From contig NZ_JACIHE010000020.1 of NCBI RefSeq assembly GCF_014198245.1, forward strand, positions 62,001-126,000: a stretch of DNA of 64,000 bases, given 5' to 3'. This DNA comes from Bradyrhizobium sp. cir1 (GTDB lineage: Bacteria > Pseudomonadota > Alphaproteobacteria > Rhizobiales > Xanthobacteraceae). The notes under the pieces were generated by a model, which saw only the letters and a list, made by a program, of their open reading frames with translations, was not told the DNA's origin and searched no databases. This document shows positions 1 to 7,819 of the stretch, in pieces. The translations under genes and the position numbers were made by a program. The stretch's first letter is position 1, and the number at the start of each line of letters is the position of its first letter.

Positions 1-934
1 TCTTGCCAGTAATCATCGTGTAATGCCCCGAGCTGCGCCAGGACCCGGGGCCGAACTGGGTCGAGTAATACTTCACTTCTCCTGACTTTCCGGGGGGACA
101 ATACCAGACAGACTTGCCGCCGCTTGCAAGCTTGGTCGTGATGGTGTCCGAGTTAGGGTCGTCGAAGCAGGCGTAAGCAATCTGCTGCAACAGGAGGACA
201 TTCTCTTTGAGATCGCCGCCGCCGCTGTTCTTGAGGATCGTGTCGATATCCGCGATACCACCGTTTTGCGGACGATCATCGAGGGTTCGCTTGCCCTTCA
301 CAATCAGGGCTCCAACCATGCCGCTTGATACTTGGGCGGCCGTGGAGCCGTGCCGGTGCGAATGATACCAGAAGGTTCCTGCAGGATGATCGACCGGAAC
401 GTTGACCTCGTATTCGAAGTTCTGGCCTGGTGGGTGTTCGAGCAGCACATTATCGCTGTTTCCGGTAGGCGAGACATGCAGCCCATGGAAGTGTAGATTG
501 GTCGTGCTCAGGCAATTGGGCACTGAGTGAACGCGTCCCTCCGGGCTCGGACAATCCGTCGTATCCTCCACCGGCAGCTGATTGTGCAGCCGGATCCGCA
601 CGCTCTGCGATGGGTATAGCGAAATACTCGGAGCGATCAGCGACCCGTTGTATGACCGCAGGTGCACCAAATCCTCGCCGCCAAAGTAAGGATTGGCTAT
701 CTTCGTGTCGGTGTAATTGACGTTAAGGTCATAGGTCACGTCCTGCTGTGGCGCTAAAGCCGAGGGTGCCCTAAGGACCAGCAAGGATTGTCCGGGCGCC
801 TTCTGTGGCGTGACTGGCTGAAGCTCCGCGGGGTTTCGGAACAATCGCGAGGTCATATCTTGCTGCTGCGCCAATGCTGACGCGACGCCACAGATGGAGA
901 GTAGGCCAAGGGCAAGGCAAGAACGTACGCTCAT
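1..934 (-). CDS. Multicopper oxidase, N-terminal part (runs off the left edge)
   Basis: The reading frame starts at an ATG at 934 and stays open to the edge of the window, giving about 311 residues. The first 22 residues form a signal peptide (MSVRSC, hydrophobic core, cleavage near ASALAQ), so the protein is exported. A cupredoxin domain carries the type 2/3 copper motifs HFHGLH (about residue 148) and WYHSHRHG (about 200). This fits a laccase-like multicopper oxidase, which oxidises phenols or metal ions with reduction of oxygen to water. The remaining cupredoxin domains and the type 1 copper site lie outside the window, so the substrate class cannot be judged. It follows the small secreted protein gene at 1029-1631 on the same strand, 94 bases downstream, so the two may form an operon. 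Confidence 0.88.
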   Translation of the reverse strand, partial: MSVRSCLALGLLSICGVASALAQQQDMTSRLFRNPAELQPVTPQKAPGQSLLVLRAPSALAPQQDVTYDLNVNYTDTKIANPYFGGEDLVHLRSYNGSLIAPSISLYPSQSVRIRLHNQLPVEDTTDCPSPEGRVHSVPNCLSTTNLHFHGLHVSPTGNSDNVLLEHPPGQNFEYEVNVPVDHPAGTFWYHSHRHGSTAAQVSSGMVGALIVKGKRTLDDRPQNGGIADIDTILKNSGGGDLKENVLLLQQIAYACFDDPNSDTITTKLASGGKSVWYCPPGKSGEVKYYSTQFGPGSWRSSGHYTMITGK

Positions 935-1028
935 AAGGTTGATGAACACTGGCTTGGCGCACACTTACGTCTCCTCCGCAATCGGATAGCCGGGCAATCA
1001 ATGTTCTACAGCAGCCCTGCCAAGCCGA

Positions 1029-1631
1029 CTATTCGCGCTTGATCGCAATAAATGACGCAACGACACCTGCAGCCCCGCCATCATGCGGCCTGGCCCTAAT
1101 GACAGTACCAACCAGCGTTGGAATCTGATTCACCCCGTTCGGCCATTTCGGGGTCGTCGTAGCTCGATAATCGTATTCCCAGTTTGCGGTCGGCGTGCCA
1201 GCGCGGCCGGTGCCGAACAGCTCGACGGTGATGTCACCAGAGCTTGACGTCTGCATCGTGCCCTTCAAATCGAGCACATAGCCGCCGCCCATATCGAAGG
1301 TTCCGGTGACGTTTTTGCCGGACGGCTGATCGAACGCCATGATCCCCTCGCCGAAGATCAGACTCAGTGCCTTCGCGGCGCTATTGGCTGTCGATCCCTG
1401 CCCAAAAATAGCGGCCAGATTTCTGACCGCCGGCTCCGGATCATCGTTGACCGCTACATCAGCGCGATTGAGATAGCTGCGATACGTCCACTTTCCCGGC
1501 AGTGATGTATCCCAACTTGAGGATGGAGTAGCCGCCATGGGCGCAAGCATCAGTTGAGATTTGGTTTGCGCGGACGCAACGCTCGACGAAAGCAGCAGGT
1601 AAGCAAAAAACAGTAACGGGACTTTGCGCAT
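1029..1631 (-). CDS. Small secreted protein of unknown function
   Basis: A 200-residue protein with a clear signal peptide (MRKVPLLFFAYLLLSSSVASAQ). I start it at the second ATG (1631) because the signal peptide begins directly there; an ATG six codons upstream is possible. The mature part is rich in Gly, Thr and Ser with alternating polar/apolar residues, such as GTFDMGGGYVLDLKG and TVELFGTGRAG, which suggests a beta-sheet protein. I recognise no catalytic motif. It is the first gene upstream of the multicopper oxidase on the same strand, so it may be an extracytoplasmic partner, but this rests on position only. Confidence 0.7.
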   Translation of the reverse strand: MRKVPLLFFAYLLLSSSVASAQTKSQLMLAPMAATPSSSWDTSLPGKWTYRSYLNRADVAVNDDPEPAVRNLAAIFGQGSTANSAAKALSLIFGEGIMAFDQPSGKNVTGTFDMGGGYVLDLKGTMQTSSSGDITVELFGTGRAGTPTANWEYDYRATTTPKWPNGVNQIPTLVGTVIRARPHDGGAAGVVASFIAIKRE

Positions 1632-2053
1632 GGCCGCTTTCCGCGTCACACAATGAATTCACGCCGCAATGGTCGTAAGGTACCGGAGAGTGTATATTTT
1701 GTCCATACCTATTTGTGATAGTCGTCGCTACCTGTGCGCCGCTGGTTTGAAATCTGTTCTGGCGATGATTAACTCTTCCTCGGCCTCGTGCCGGCGCCGC
1801 TTCTGATCGCTCGGTTTGCTTGCGACGCGTATCCTATAATGCAGCCGCCGCACGAATCCGGTTGAACTTCTCATATCCGCGCCGAACTTCATCGCAAGGA
1901 TTGTTACAGATGCGGATATTCGGACCGTGCCAGGTTAGACTTCCATCTGTGAAGCTCTGTCCGGATCGTGGTCGACTACACGGCGATCGGCTCGGCTAGG
2001 ACAGTTTCCCGCTCGATATCGCAAGACACTTCCCGCCCGACACTTGGCCGTCA
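1632..2053. other. No gene seen between the secreted protein and the DUF2285 remnant
   Basis: About 420 bases without a convincing reading frame on either strand. The part next to 1631 must hold the promoter of the minus-strand pair (secreted protein, multicopper oxidase); I see no certain -35/-10 pair. The rest is probably eroded mobile-element DNA, since a decayed DUF2285 fragment follows. Confidence 0.5.
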
Positions 2054-2268
2054 TTAATTCAGGCTAGGTATGTCACCGCGCAGGATGTAGCGCCGGCCGA
2101 CCTCTGTCATCCATCGCGCGCGGGCGAGATGACTCTCATAGGTATGCCTGGCGCGAGCCGGCTCGATATTCGGATCGATGTGCGGTATGATCTCGGTGAC
2201 CTCTCGCCAGTCGGCGTCCGCGTCCAGTAGGCGCTAATAGGTGACCAAACGCGCCCAGTCGTAGGACG
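2054..2268 (-). pseudogene. Remnant of a DUF2285-type DNA-binding protein of conjugative elements
   Basis: The minus strand reads SYDWARLVTY, then an in-frame TAG (2234-2236), then RLLDADADWREV, IIPHIDPNIEPARAR and SHLARARWMTE, ending at TAA 2054-2056. The pattern Asp-x-Asp-Trp-Arg-Glu-Val, His-x-Asp-Pro and the closing Ser-His-Leu-Ala-Arg-Ala-x-Trp-Met-Thr is typical of the C-terminus of DUF2285 proteins found in integrative and conjugative elements of Rhizobiales. The TAG stands where a Trp codon (TGG) would be expected. The N-terminal part is missing. It is therefore a dead C-terminal fragment. The family call is from memory of the motif. Confidence 0.6.
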
Positions 2269-2287
2269 TCCGTGGCGCGACCGTCTC

Positions 2288-2698
2288 ATGGAACATGTAA
2301 AGCTTCGATTCGGCAAAAAGCTAACGGCTGCTATCGCAGACCTATTACGCAGAGAGAGCCTGTCTGAGGCAGCATGGCTTGCAGCACTACGCATCTCTGT
2401 GAGTATTGCTGACCCCATTCTTGCTGAGGCCATTGAAGCAAGCTGGGCCAACGACGCGGACCAATTGAACCATATCCTAAAGTTGATTGGCCCCACCGAG
2501 CTTCTCTCCGATCGGGCACTCTTTGCACGACTTGAACGCGGTGACCACACAGCAATTCCGGCACTCGAAGATAAGCTTCGCGGCAAGAACGACGCCTATT
2601 GGTGGCAAGCTGGTCGATACCTATGGTCGGATCGCCTCGACCGTAGATTTCGGCGCGACCGATTAGCTCGGCGTTTCCTCTTTGGTCGGCGGCAATGA
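2288..2698 (+). pseudogene. Possible fragment of a larger unknown protein
   Basis: An open frame of 136 residues with a protein-like, helical composition (for example LTAAIADLLRRESL and LAEAIEASWAND), suggesting alpha-helical repeats such as those at the C-terminus of large NTPase effectors. It starts next to the DUF2285 remnant and its end overlaps the convergent gene 2663-3703. The final 20 residues are Arg-rich and look like random read-through. No family is recognised. It may be a truncated piece or chance. Confidence 0.3.
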
Positions 2699-3703
2699 AG
2701 TCCAAGGAGGCTTACGCAACAAGAAGCTCGCGCCTCCAATACTGATCTTCCGCTTGAACGACTGTACGACGCTGCTCACGAACGTCAGGCCTGTTTTGTA
2801 GGCCGCGAAAACCTCGTGCACGGTCGGCGCATCACCCAACCCGTAGCGATTGTCGATGACCTCGGACTCCCGACGAAATCTCTTAAGCGAATTTCGATCG
2901 GCTGCGATTCCATGGGCCGCAACGTCATCAAACAACCTAAAGAGATTATGCGTTTCCCGGAATTTACCGGTCTTGTGTTGCGCGAACGCTTTCAACGCGC
3001 GCTCGATCGCCAAGTGTATGCTCCAAAGGGCAGCGGGCCTTCCTGCGGCTTCATTGCGAATGGCCTTCTGCGCAGCGGCTTCAAATTCTCCTGCGATACC
3101 ATCCATCAAGCCATGGACCGTCTCATCCGATGGCTCGATACCCATGCTGTTCACCCGGATCGACCGCAGGGCCGCAGCAATCTCCGCCGCGTCCTGAGAC
3201 AGTGACTCTCGATCGTCTTTGTCGAGGGCAGCGATGTTGGGAGATTTCACGAGCCACTCGAGCGGATTCTCATCACTTTCCACTTCTTTAGGAAAAGATA
3301 GCCAAGCCGACTCTCCGGGCGTTTCGACGCGGCTGCGAGTTAGTGGAACAATCATTTCGACAGGAAGCCAGCGGACCAGAACATAACCATGCGCACTGCC
3401 GCTCGGGTTGTCACGGAGCGCGTCGCCATAGTGTTCCCGATACCAGTTCTCGACGTGGTGATAGATGATGGCGAACCAGGGTGTCACAACATAGTCCGTG
3501 TGGCTCGGTATCTCCTGCACTTTATCACCAACTCGAATTGCAGTGGTGAATTCATCGACGAACATGGTTGCCGCCACGAGCAACCGCTGCGCTAGCGGTG
3601 AATCGCTGTGCGCCAACCGGGTATCGATATACGGCATCACGTTGCCGATATATTCCGCCAGCTTGTCAGCTTGCTTGACGGGTTCTGCGATTTGTTCGGC
3701 CAT
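2663..3703 (-). CDS. Unknown protein with a C-terminal HEPN-like helical region
   Basis: A 346-residue soluble protein without signal peptide or membrane segments. The N-terminal 150 residues are of unknown fold. Residues about 195-305 are helical, with LWSIHLAIERALKAFAQH, THNLFRLFDDVA and a Tyr/Lys helix near 300. The series (E-R-A-L-K-A ... H-K-T-G-K-F-x-x-T-H-N-L) resembles HEPN domains, which are often RNases or partner subunits in toxin and defence systems. The canonical R-x4-6-H catalytic motif is not obvious, so it could be a non-catalytic HEPN. It is close to another HEPN-like gene (4966-6162) on the same strand, with an HNH-like gene between them. Function unproven. Confidence 0.65.
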   Translation of the reverse strand: MAEQIAEPVKQADKLAEYIGNVMPYIDTRLAHSDSPLAQRLLVAATMFVDEFTTAIRVGDKVQEIPSHTDYVVTPWFAIIYHHVENWYREHYGDALRDNPSGSAHGYVLVRWLPVEMIVPLTRSRVETPGESAWLSFPKEVESDENPLEWLVKSPNIAALDKDDRESLSQDAAEIAAALRSIRVNSMGIEPSDETVHGLMDGIAGEFEAAAQKAIRNEAAGRPAALWSIHLAIERALKAFAQHKTGKFRETHNLFRLFDDVAAHGIAADRNSLKRFRRESEVIDNRYGLGDAPTVHEVFAAYKTGLTFVSSVVQSFKRKISIGGASFLLRKPPWTSLPPTKEETPS

Positions 3704-4171
3704 GACCGTCTCTGATTCGAAAATAGGATTTTACCAAAAAGAAGGCCATCAGATTAGGGCGCGACCTGCGGCACGGCTCGCGTAAACCGAGCGCTGAAGG
3801 TCTCGGCCTTCCGGCTTCGATCCTCGCGCATATATATTAGGGGTCGCTCGCCGGAGGCACCTGCGAAGGGCTGCCGTTCCGGCACCGCTATCCCTGCCCG
3901 TTGCCCGGATACCTTCTTAACCCGGTCTCGCAACTGCACTCGCTTTCGGGTCCCGCCGTTCCGGCGTCGCTATCACTGTGCCCCTCATCGGGTGCCTTCT
4001 TTCCCTGAACAGCATCACGGACAACGGCCCCAAACAACCTAGCCGTTCTTTTCCCAATCCTTCCAATTCGGCGGATGCCCGTCATAGGTTCCTGTCCGCG
4101 TCAGTATGACCGGTTTACTTGAACCCTTCTCTTGCCAGGAGAGATTGACGAGCTGAGTTGCCGATGGGGCT
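3704..4171. repeat. Intergenic stretch with an imperfect direct repeat of about 50 bp
   Basis: No convincing gene lies here; the short minus-strand frames at 3754-4085 are low-complexity read-through. Two diverged copies of one segment can be aligned: 3871-3918 and 3952-4002. Both contain GCCGTTCCGGC, then CGCTATC, then a GTGCC/TTGCC step and CCTTCTT. This could be a relic of a duplicated non-coding element. I see no tRNA-like or IS-like structure. Confidence 0.4.
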
Positions 4172-4834
4172 CTAAAAATGATTTGGCCAGGCCTCCATTA
4201 CCCCGAACGATACCGGGTTATCAGGCTCGCCCATGATAAGCGTGAATGGCATCCCCTGAATCAGAAAGTCAGCGGCCAATATCAGTGAGCGAGCTTCATC
4301 AATTCGCGTCTGAATCAGAAGACTATCCGTGTGATAGATCGGGGTCGATGCGTTCGTTGAAACATGCAAACCCCATCTGTCGGGCCAGCAGGCCTTTTGA
4401 AACAGAAGATCAACGCATTCGGGTTTTAGCTGCGATGAAATGTTCTTGGAAACGCTTAGCCCAAGGAGACATTTCAGCATCCAGCGCTCAATATCGGTGC
4501 CGCTGAACTTGACGTGCCTGCTTTTGGGGGCGCGGTCGAACGAGCGAATGGCCGTAGCAAAGTTATCAATGAGGCTATCGAGACCGCTTAGCGCGCTATT
4601 GTGCCGCTCGCATAGGACGTTCGAAGCAAGACCCTTCACGGGCACGAGGTTGAATGTCTCCGGCTCTTGCCAGGCCAAGCCCGCAATCTTTGCCGTGTTA
4701 TTCAGTTCGAGCCTGCGCAGCAGCGACGCCGAGATGAAGTGTTCTTTCGATATTTTCGTCGAGCAGTTCGCATCCGCGTTTGCATAACAGCGGGGATGAC
4801 AATAATTCGTGGGCTGCGCTGTTTGCTTGTTCAC
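4172..4834 (-). CDS. Unknown protein with HNH-like Cys/His zinc motifs
   Basis: The frame is open further upstream, but the extra 52 residues are Arg/Gly-rich and unlike protein, so I start at GTG 4834, giving 220 residues from VNKQTAQP. The N-terminus holds CHPRCYANADANC, then KEHFIS and later VLCERHNSALS. This arrangement (Cys-x3-Cys, His-Phe-Ile-Ser, Cys-x2-His-Asn) resembles the treble-clef of HNH-type endonucleases or of related zinc-binding proteins. The C-terminal half is predicted alpha/beta with no known motif. It sits between two HEPN-like genes on the same strand. Nuclease activity is only a possibility. Confidence 0.6.
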   Translation of the reverse strand: MNKQTAQPTNYCHPRCYANADANCSTKISKEHFISASLLRRLELNNTAKIAGLAWQEPETFNLVPVKGLASNVLCERHNSALSGLDSLIDNFATAIRSFDRAPKSRHVKFSGTDIERWMLKCLLGLSVSKNISSQLKPECVDLLFQKACWPDRWGLHVSTNASTPIYHTDSLLIQTRIDEARSLILAADFLIQGMPFTLIMGEPDNPVSFGVMEAWPNHF

Positions 4835-4965
4835 AATACCTTCGGCTTTTGAGTTCTTCGCGAAGAGAAACCAAGTACGGGCCTGCGGCCCCCGGCTGTC
4901 AAGGCCAAGGCGAGCGCCGCAAGCGGCGGCCTGTGACAGCCTATCCCCGGCCCATTGGCGCGGGC

Positions 4966-6162
4966 CTAGTTCGGTTGCGATGGCTCGCAACCGAGAGGAT
5001 CAAGGTCGCCGACCTGATCCAGAGATGCCCACCAATTTAGCAAAGCCCCCCTCACGAGGTGCTCGAAGGTATTCAAGAGCATTGGCGTCTTTTCGATCTT
5101 CCAACTCGCATTGCGCGATGTCGTGGCTAGCCCGAATGGCCTCTCATGGACCGTGACCGATTCATCCCCTTGCCGACCGAAGCGCGGTGCCTCGCACATG
5201 GGGAGGGGAAAGACTGTTCCGCGATGCAGGCTCATCGAGCGATGGCCGTATATCAAGCTGAACACTTTCTTCATGTTCGAAGGATCGTAAGAAAACTGCA
5301 TCCACTCCTCGGGTCGCGTGCCTGGAGGCGGCGGAGGAAAGCTTTGCATGAAATCCACAAATCGCTTCGTCGATCGCGTTAGCTGCTTCAGAATATCCGC
5401 CATCGGCTCAAGCAGCTCGGGGCTACTGCTTTCCTGAATCAGCTTAACAAGCTCCGGAAAGGCAAGTTCAAGCTGCTCAACCGGCGTTGCCTTGCCCGAC
5501 CATTCTTGCACCGCCGTTTCAATCGCAGAAACCAGCATAAGCCAGGCAAGCGACGGATCGGAGTCCGCGATCCAGACGGCTTGCTGATATTGCCGAGCCG
5601 CCTTGATAAGCGCGTTTGTTTGTTCAACGGTGCGATCCGGGAAGGTGCTAAGTGCCGGCAAACCCGCATTCAGGTTTACAGGAAGTGCCAGCCTCGGAAT
5701 TTGTGTCCGTCCTTCAAGCATGAGGTGCGGATCGGGTTTGCCGCTAAATTGGCTGGGGCGGCCAAACCGGTCTTCTCCCCGAAACTCGCGATTTACGCCT
5801 CCGGCTTTCAATCGCCTGCCGAGAAAGAGCGACGCCAGCGCAGCCATTTCGTCTAGGTAATCGCCACCGTGGTAGTGCTCGAAATCGTTCTCCATCGGCG
5901 TCCGATACGCAGGATCGGCGGACGGCTGGTAATGATGAGACATACGCATCACCACGGCAGGCCGAAGGACACGGCCCGGTTGGTCAGAAGCGTGGGCGAT
6001 CGTGTTGATAAACGAGTACGGGCCAAGGTCAGGAATCTCGCCCGTCACCCATGTATCCGTGAACAGCGTGGCCTCGACGATTTCCTGAGCAGGAACGTCG
6101 TCTTTGGCTCTTCGCCAGTTTGTAAAGGTGTAACTAGCGGTTTTGGAAACGGGTTCGGTCAT
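4966..6162 (-). CDS. HEPN-like (ApeA-type) domain protein
   Basis: A 398-residue cytoplasmic protein starting at ATG 6162. The N-terminal ~150 residues resemble a beta-rich substrate-binding module. The C-terminal half is helical: residues about 210-290 (LAWLMLVSAIETAVQEW, LEPMADILKQL) followed by YGHRSMSLHRG near residue 320. This R-x4-H next to Leu and Gly matches the HEPN nuclease motif (R-x4-6-H), as in ApeA-like proteins that cut RNA or tRNA in anti-phage or stress responses. The adjacent same-strand genes (HNH-like and another HEPN-like) support a small accessory, possibly defensive, group. HEPN assignment is moderate; a defence role is inference. Confidence 0.65.
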   Translation of the reverse strand: MTEPVSKTASYTFTNWRRAKDDVPAQEIVEATLFTDTWVTGEIPDLGPYSFINTIAHASDQPGRVLRPAVVMRMSHHYQPSADPAYRTPMENDFEHYHGGDYLDEMAALASLFLGRRLKAGGVNREFRGEDRFGRPSQFSGKPDPHLMLEGRTQIPRLALPVNLNAGLPALSTFPDRTVEQTNALIKAARQYQQAVWIADSDPSLAWLMLVSAIETAVQEWSGKATPVEQLELAFPELVKLIQESSSPELLEPMADILKQLTRSTKRFVDFMQSFPPPPPGTRPEEWMQFSYDPSNMKKVFSLIYGHRSMSLHRGTVFPLPMCEAPRFGRQGDESVTVHERPFGLATTSRNASWKIEKTPMLLNTFEHLVRGALLNWWASLDQVGDLDPLGCEPSQPN

Positions 6163-7137
6163 GAGAGGAGTTTGGTGTCCGCCCGCTGCGAAAGCAATCT
6201 TCAGCCCGCCGAGGCCGCGACAGTTTCACACGAGCCCGCCGGAGGCGTGAAAGTTTCACGCATTCTTACACACTCCTTTGCAAATTTGATTTCTATTATT
6301 TAGAGTCAGATAGTTACGTTATCCCCTAAGGGACTCAAAATCGCGTCACGCGATGCAATCGGGGCAACACCAAGTGTATCGCGGCTAGCACATTCTTTTC
6401 AGAGAAGCGATCCGATTTGGAAAACGATTCTGTTTTGCCGATGAGCGGGCCATTTGAGTTCTTAGATTCGGTTCGAGGCGGCTCGCCCGTCGTTTTCGGC
6501 CTCTCGGAGCATGCTTCCCTGGTGACAGTAGTGTCGAAGCGCACACAGCCGAAAGTGAGCAGCACGTGCGCGATTAAGTGCGTCTGGCCGCCTTGCTCCG
6601 CCGCCGTGTGCGCTCAAGCCCCAGCCGAGGCTGGCGCGCCTGGGGCTTCGGATGCGTGGTGCCCGTGTTGAGGCGGACACCGCCGATGCCTAGCCGTCCT
6701 CAAGCGGGGCTTTCCGGCGAAACGATCCGTAACTAAAACGGAAAACGGCACGCTTTCTATGTGATGCTTCACCTCGATCCCCTCCGGGATCAGCGGCGGC
6801 GAGGTCCGGCTGGGTTCGCCTCAGTTGCCGGGCCTCGCTTCCGGTCCCGACACGTTTTGGTCCTTAGCCATGTGCCCTGGCTGTTGTCGCTTTGCACTAG
6901 CGGCGGATATGGCAGGGCGCAGCTTCCGATAATCGGACGTTACTAACAGCGAAGTCAGCTTCGCGAAGTGCCAGACCCATGCGAGGTAACGACCGTCCGG
7001 GCTATCAATCGCGAGCTAAGGAGCCGAGCGTCAAACGACGCGGCTCATCGCCCGAGTTGCGGAGAGCACGTACTACGGGTACTATTGGATCGAGCAACTG
7101 TTTCAGTGAGCGCCAGTTCAATTAGACGGTGGCAGTA
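6163..7137. other. Long intergenic region with one strong hairpin
   Basis: Nearly 1 kb without a convincing gene. The first 150 bases contain the promoter of the minus-strand HEPN-like gene. A perfect 9-bp stem (AAGCCCCAG at 6616-6624, CTGGGGCTT at 6640-6648) encloses a 15-base loop; it lacks a U-tract, so it may be a structured RNA or repeat rather than a classical terminator. The rest shows stop codons in all frames or only low-complexity frames. Confidence 0.45.
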
Positions 7138-7530
7138 ATGGCAACTCAGAATCCGCCAATCGGCAGTGCTCTCGATCACTTCAAGCTTCTCTGTGACTAC
7201 ATCAAATTTCATCTCGGACTTTACCTGGCGACACCACCGGTATTTGCTGTAATTGCGAAAGCGCTTGGGCAGAAGGTGATCGCATCGCCCTATTTTCTGA
7301 GCGGATTCGCGGTGCTGGTTGGACTGTGCTTTGTTTCCGGTGTCTGCGCAAGCTGGTTCATGGGAAGGCATCTGAACCGTTCGTGGGAAACCGGGGAATC
7401 CGTCGATTGGGATGCCGACGCGAGCAATCTACGCCGAAGGTTTTTGCACCACTATCTTTATTGGTTCGGGCTAGTCGCTGCGCTTGCAGGACTAATCGCG
7501 GCAGCGATAACAGCGCCGGCACCGACTTGA
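7138..7530 (+). CDS. Small integral membrane protein of unknown function
   Basis: A 130-residue protein. A GTG three codons upstream (7129) is also possible; I prefer ATG 7138 (MATQNPPIG). It has hydrophobic helices at about 30-50 (LGLYLATPPVFAVIAKALG), 55-77 (YFLSGFAVLVGLCFVSGVCA) and 108-127 (FGLVAALAGLIAAAITA), with a soluble basic/acidic stretch between the second and third (HLNRSWETGESVDWDAD). No family is recognised. It stands alone, with long non-coding DNA on its 5' side. Confidence 0.6.
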   Translation: MATQNPPIGSALDHFKLLCDYIKFHLGLYLATPPVFAVIAKALGQKVIASPYFLSGFAVLVGLCFVSGVCASWFMGRHLNRSWETGESVDWDADASNLRRRFLHHYLYWFGLVAALAGLIAAAITAPAPT

Positions 7531-7819
7531 ACCATCGTGCGATGCGAGCGAGATAACGATCCGAACCTCGAGGTGGATGAGCCGAGGCGTTCTTCCCATG
7601 ACAGCCGCGATGCAGTAAGACCTCGCCTTTGAAGCGAACTCTCTCGCGCTGCATTTCGCCTTTTGGTCCATAATCGGACTTACAGTTGGCGAAGTCCGTT
7701 TCGCACCGCAAGTGAACTGATGAAGCTCCCTCTGATTCTAAAAGCTAAGGTGCGGACGAACAGCGAAATGAACCGCTCAGTCTGGCAAATGGCGCCATTG
7801 TCCCTGGACAGACGACGGA

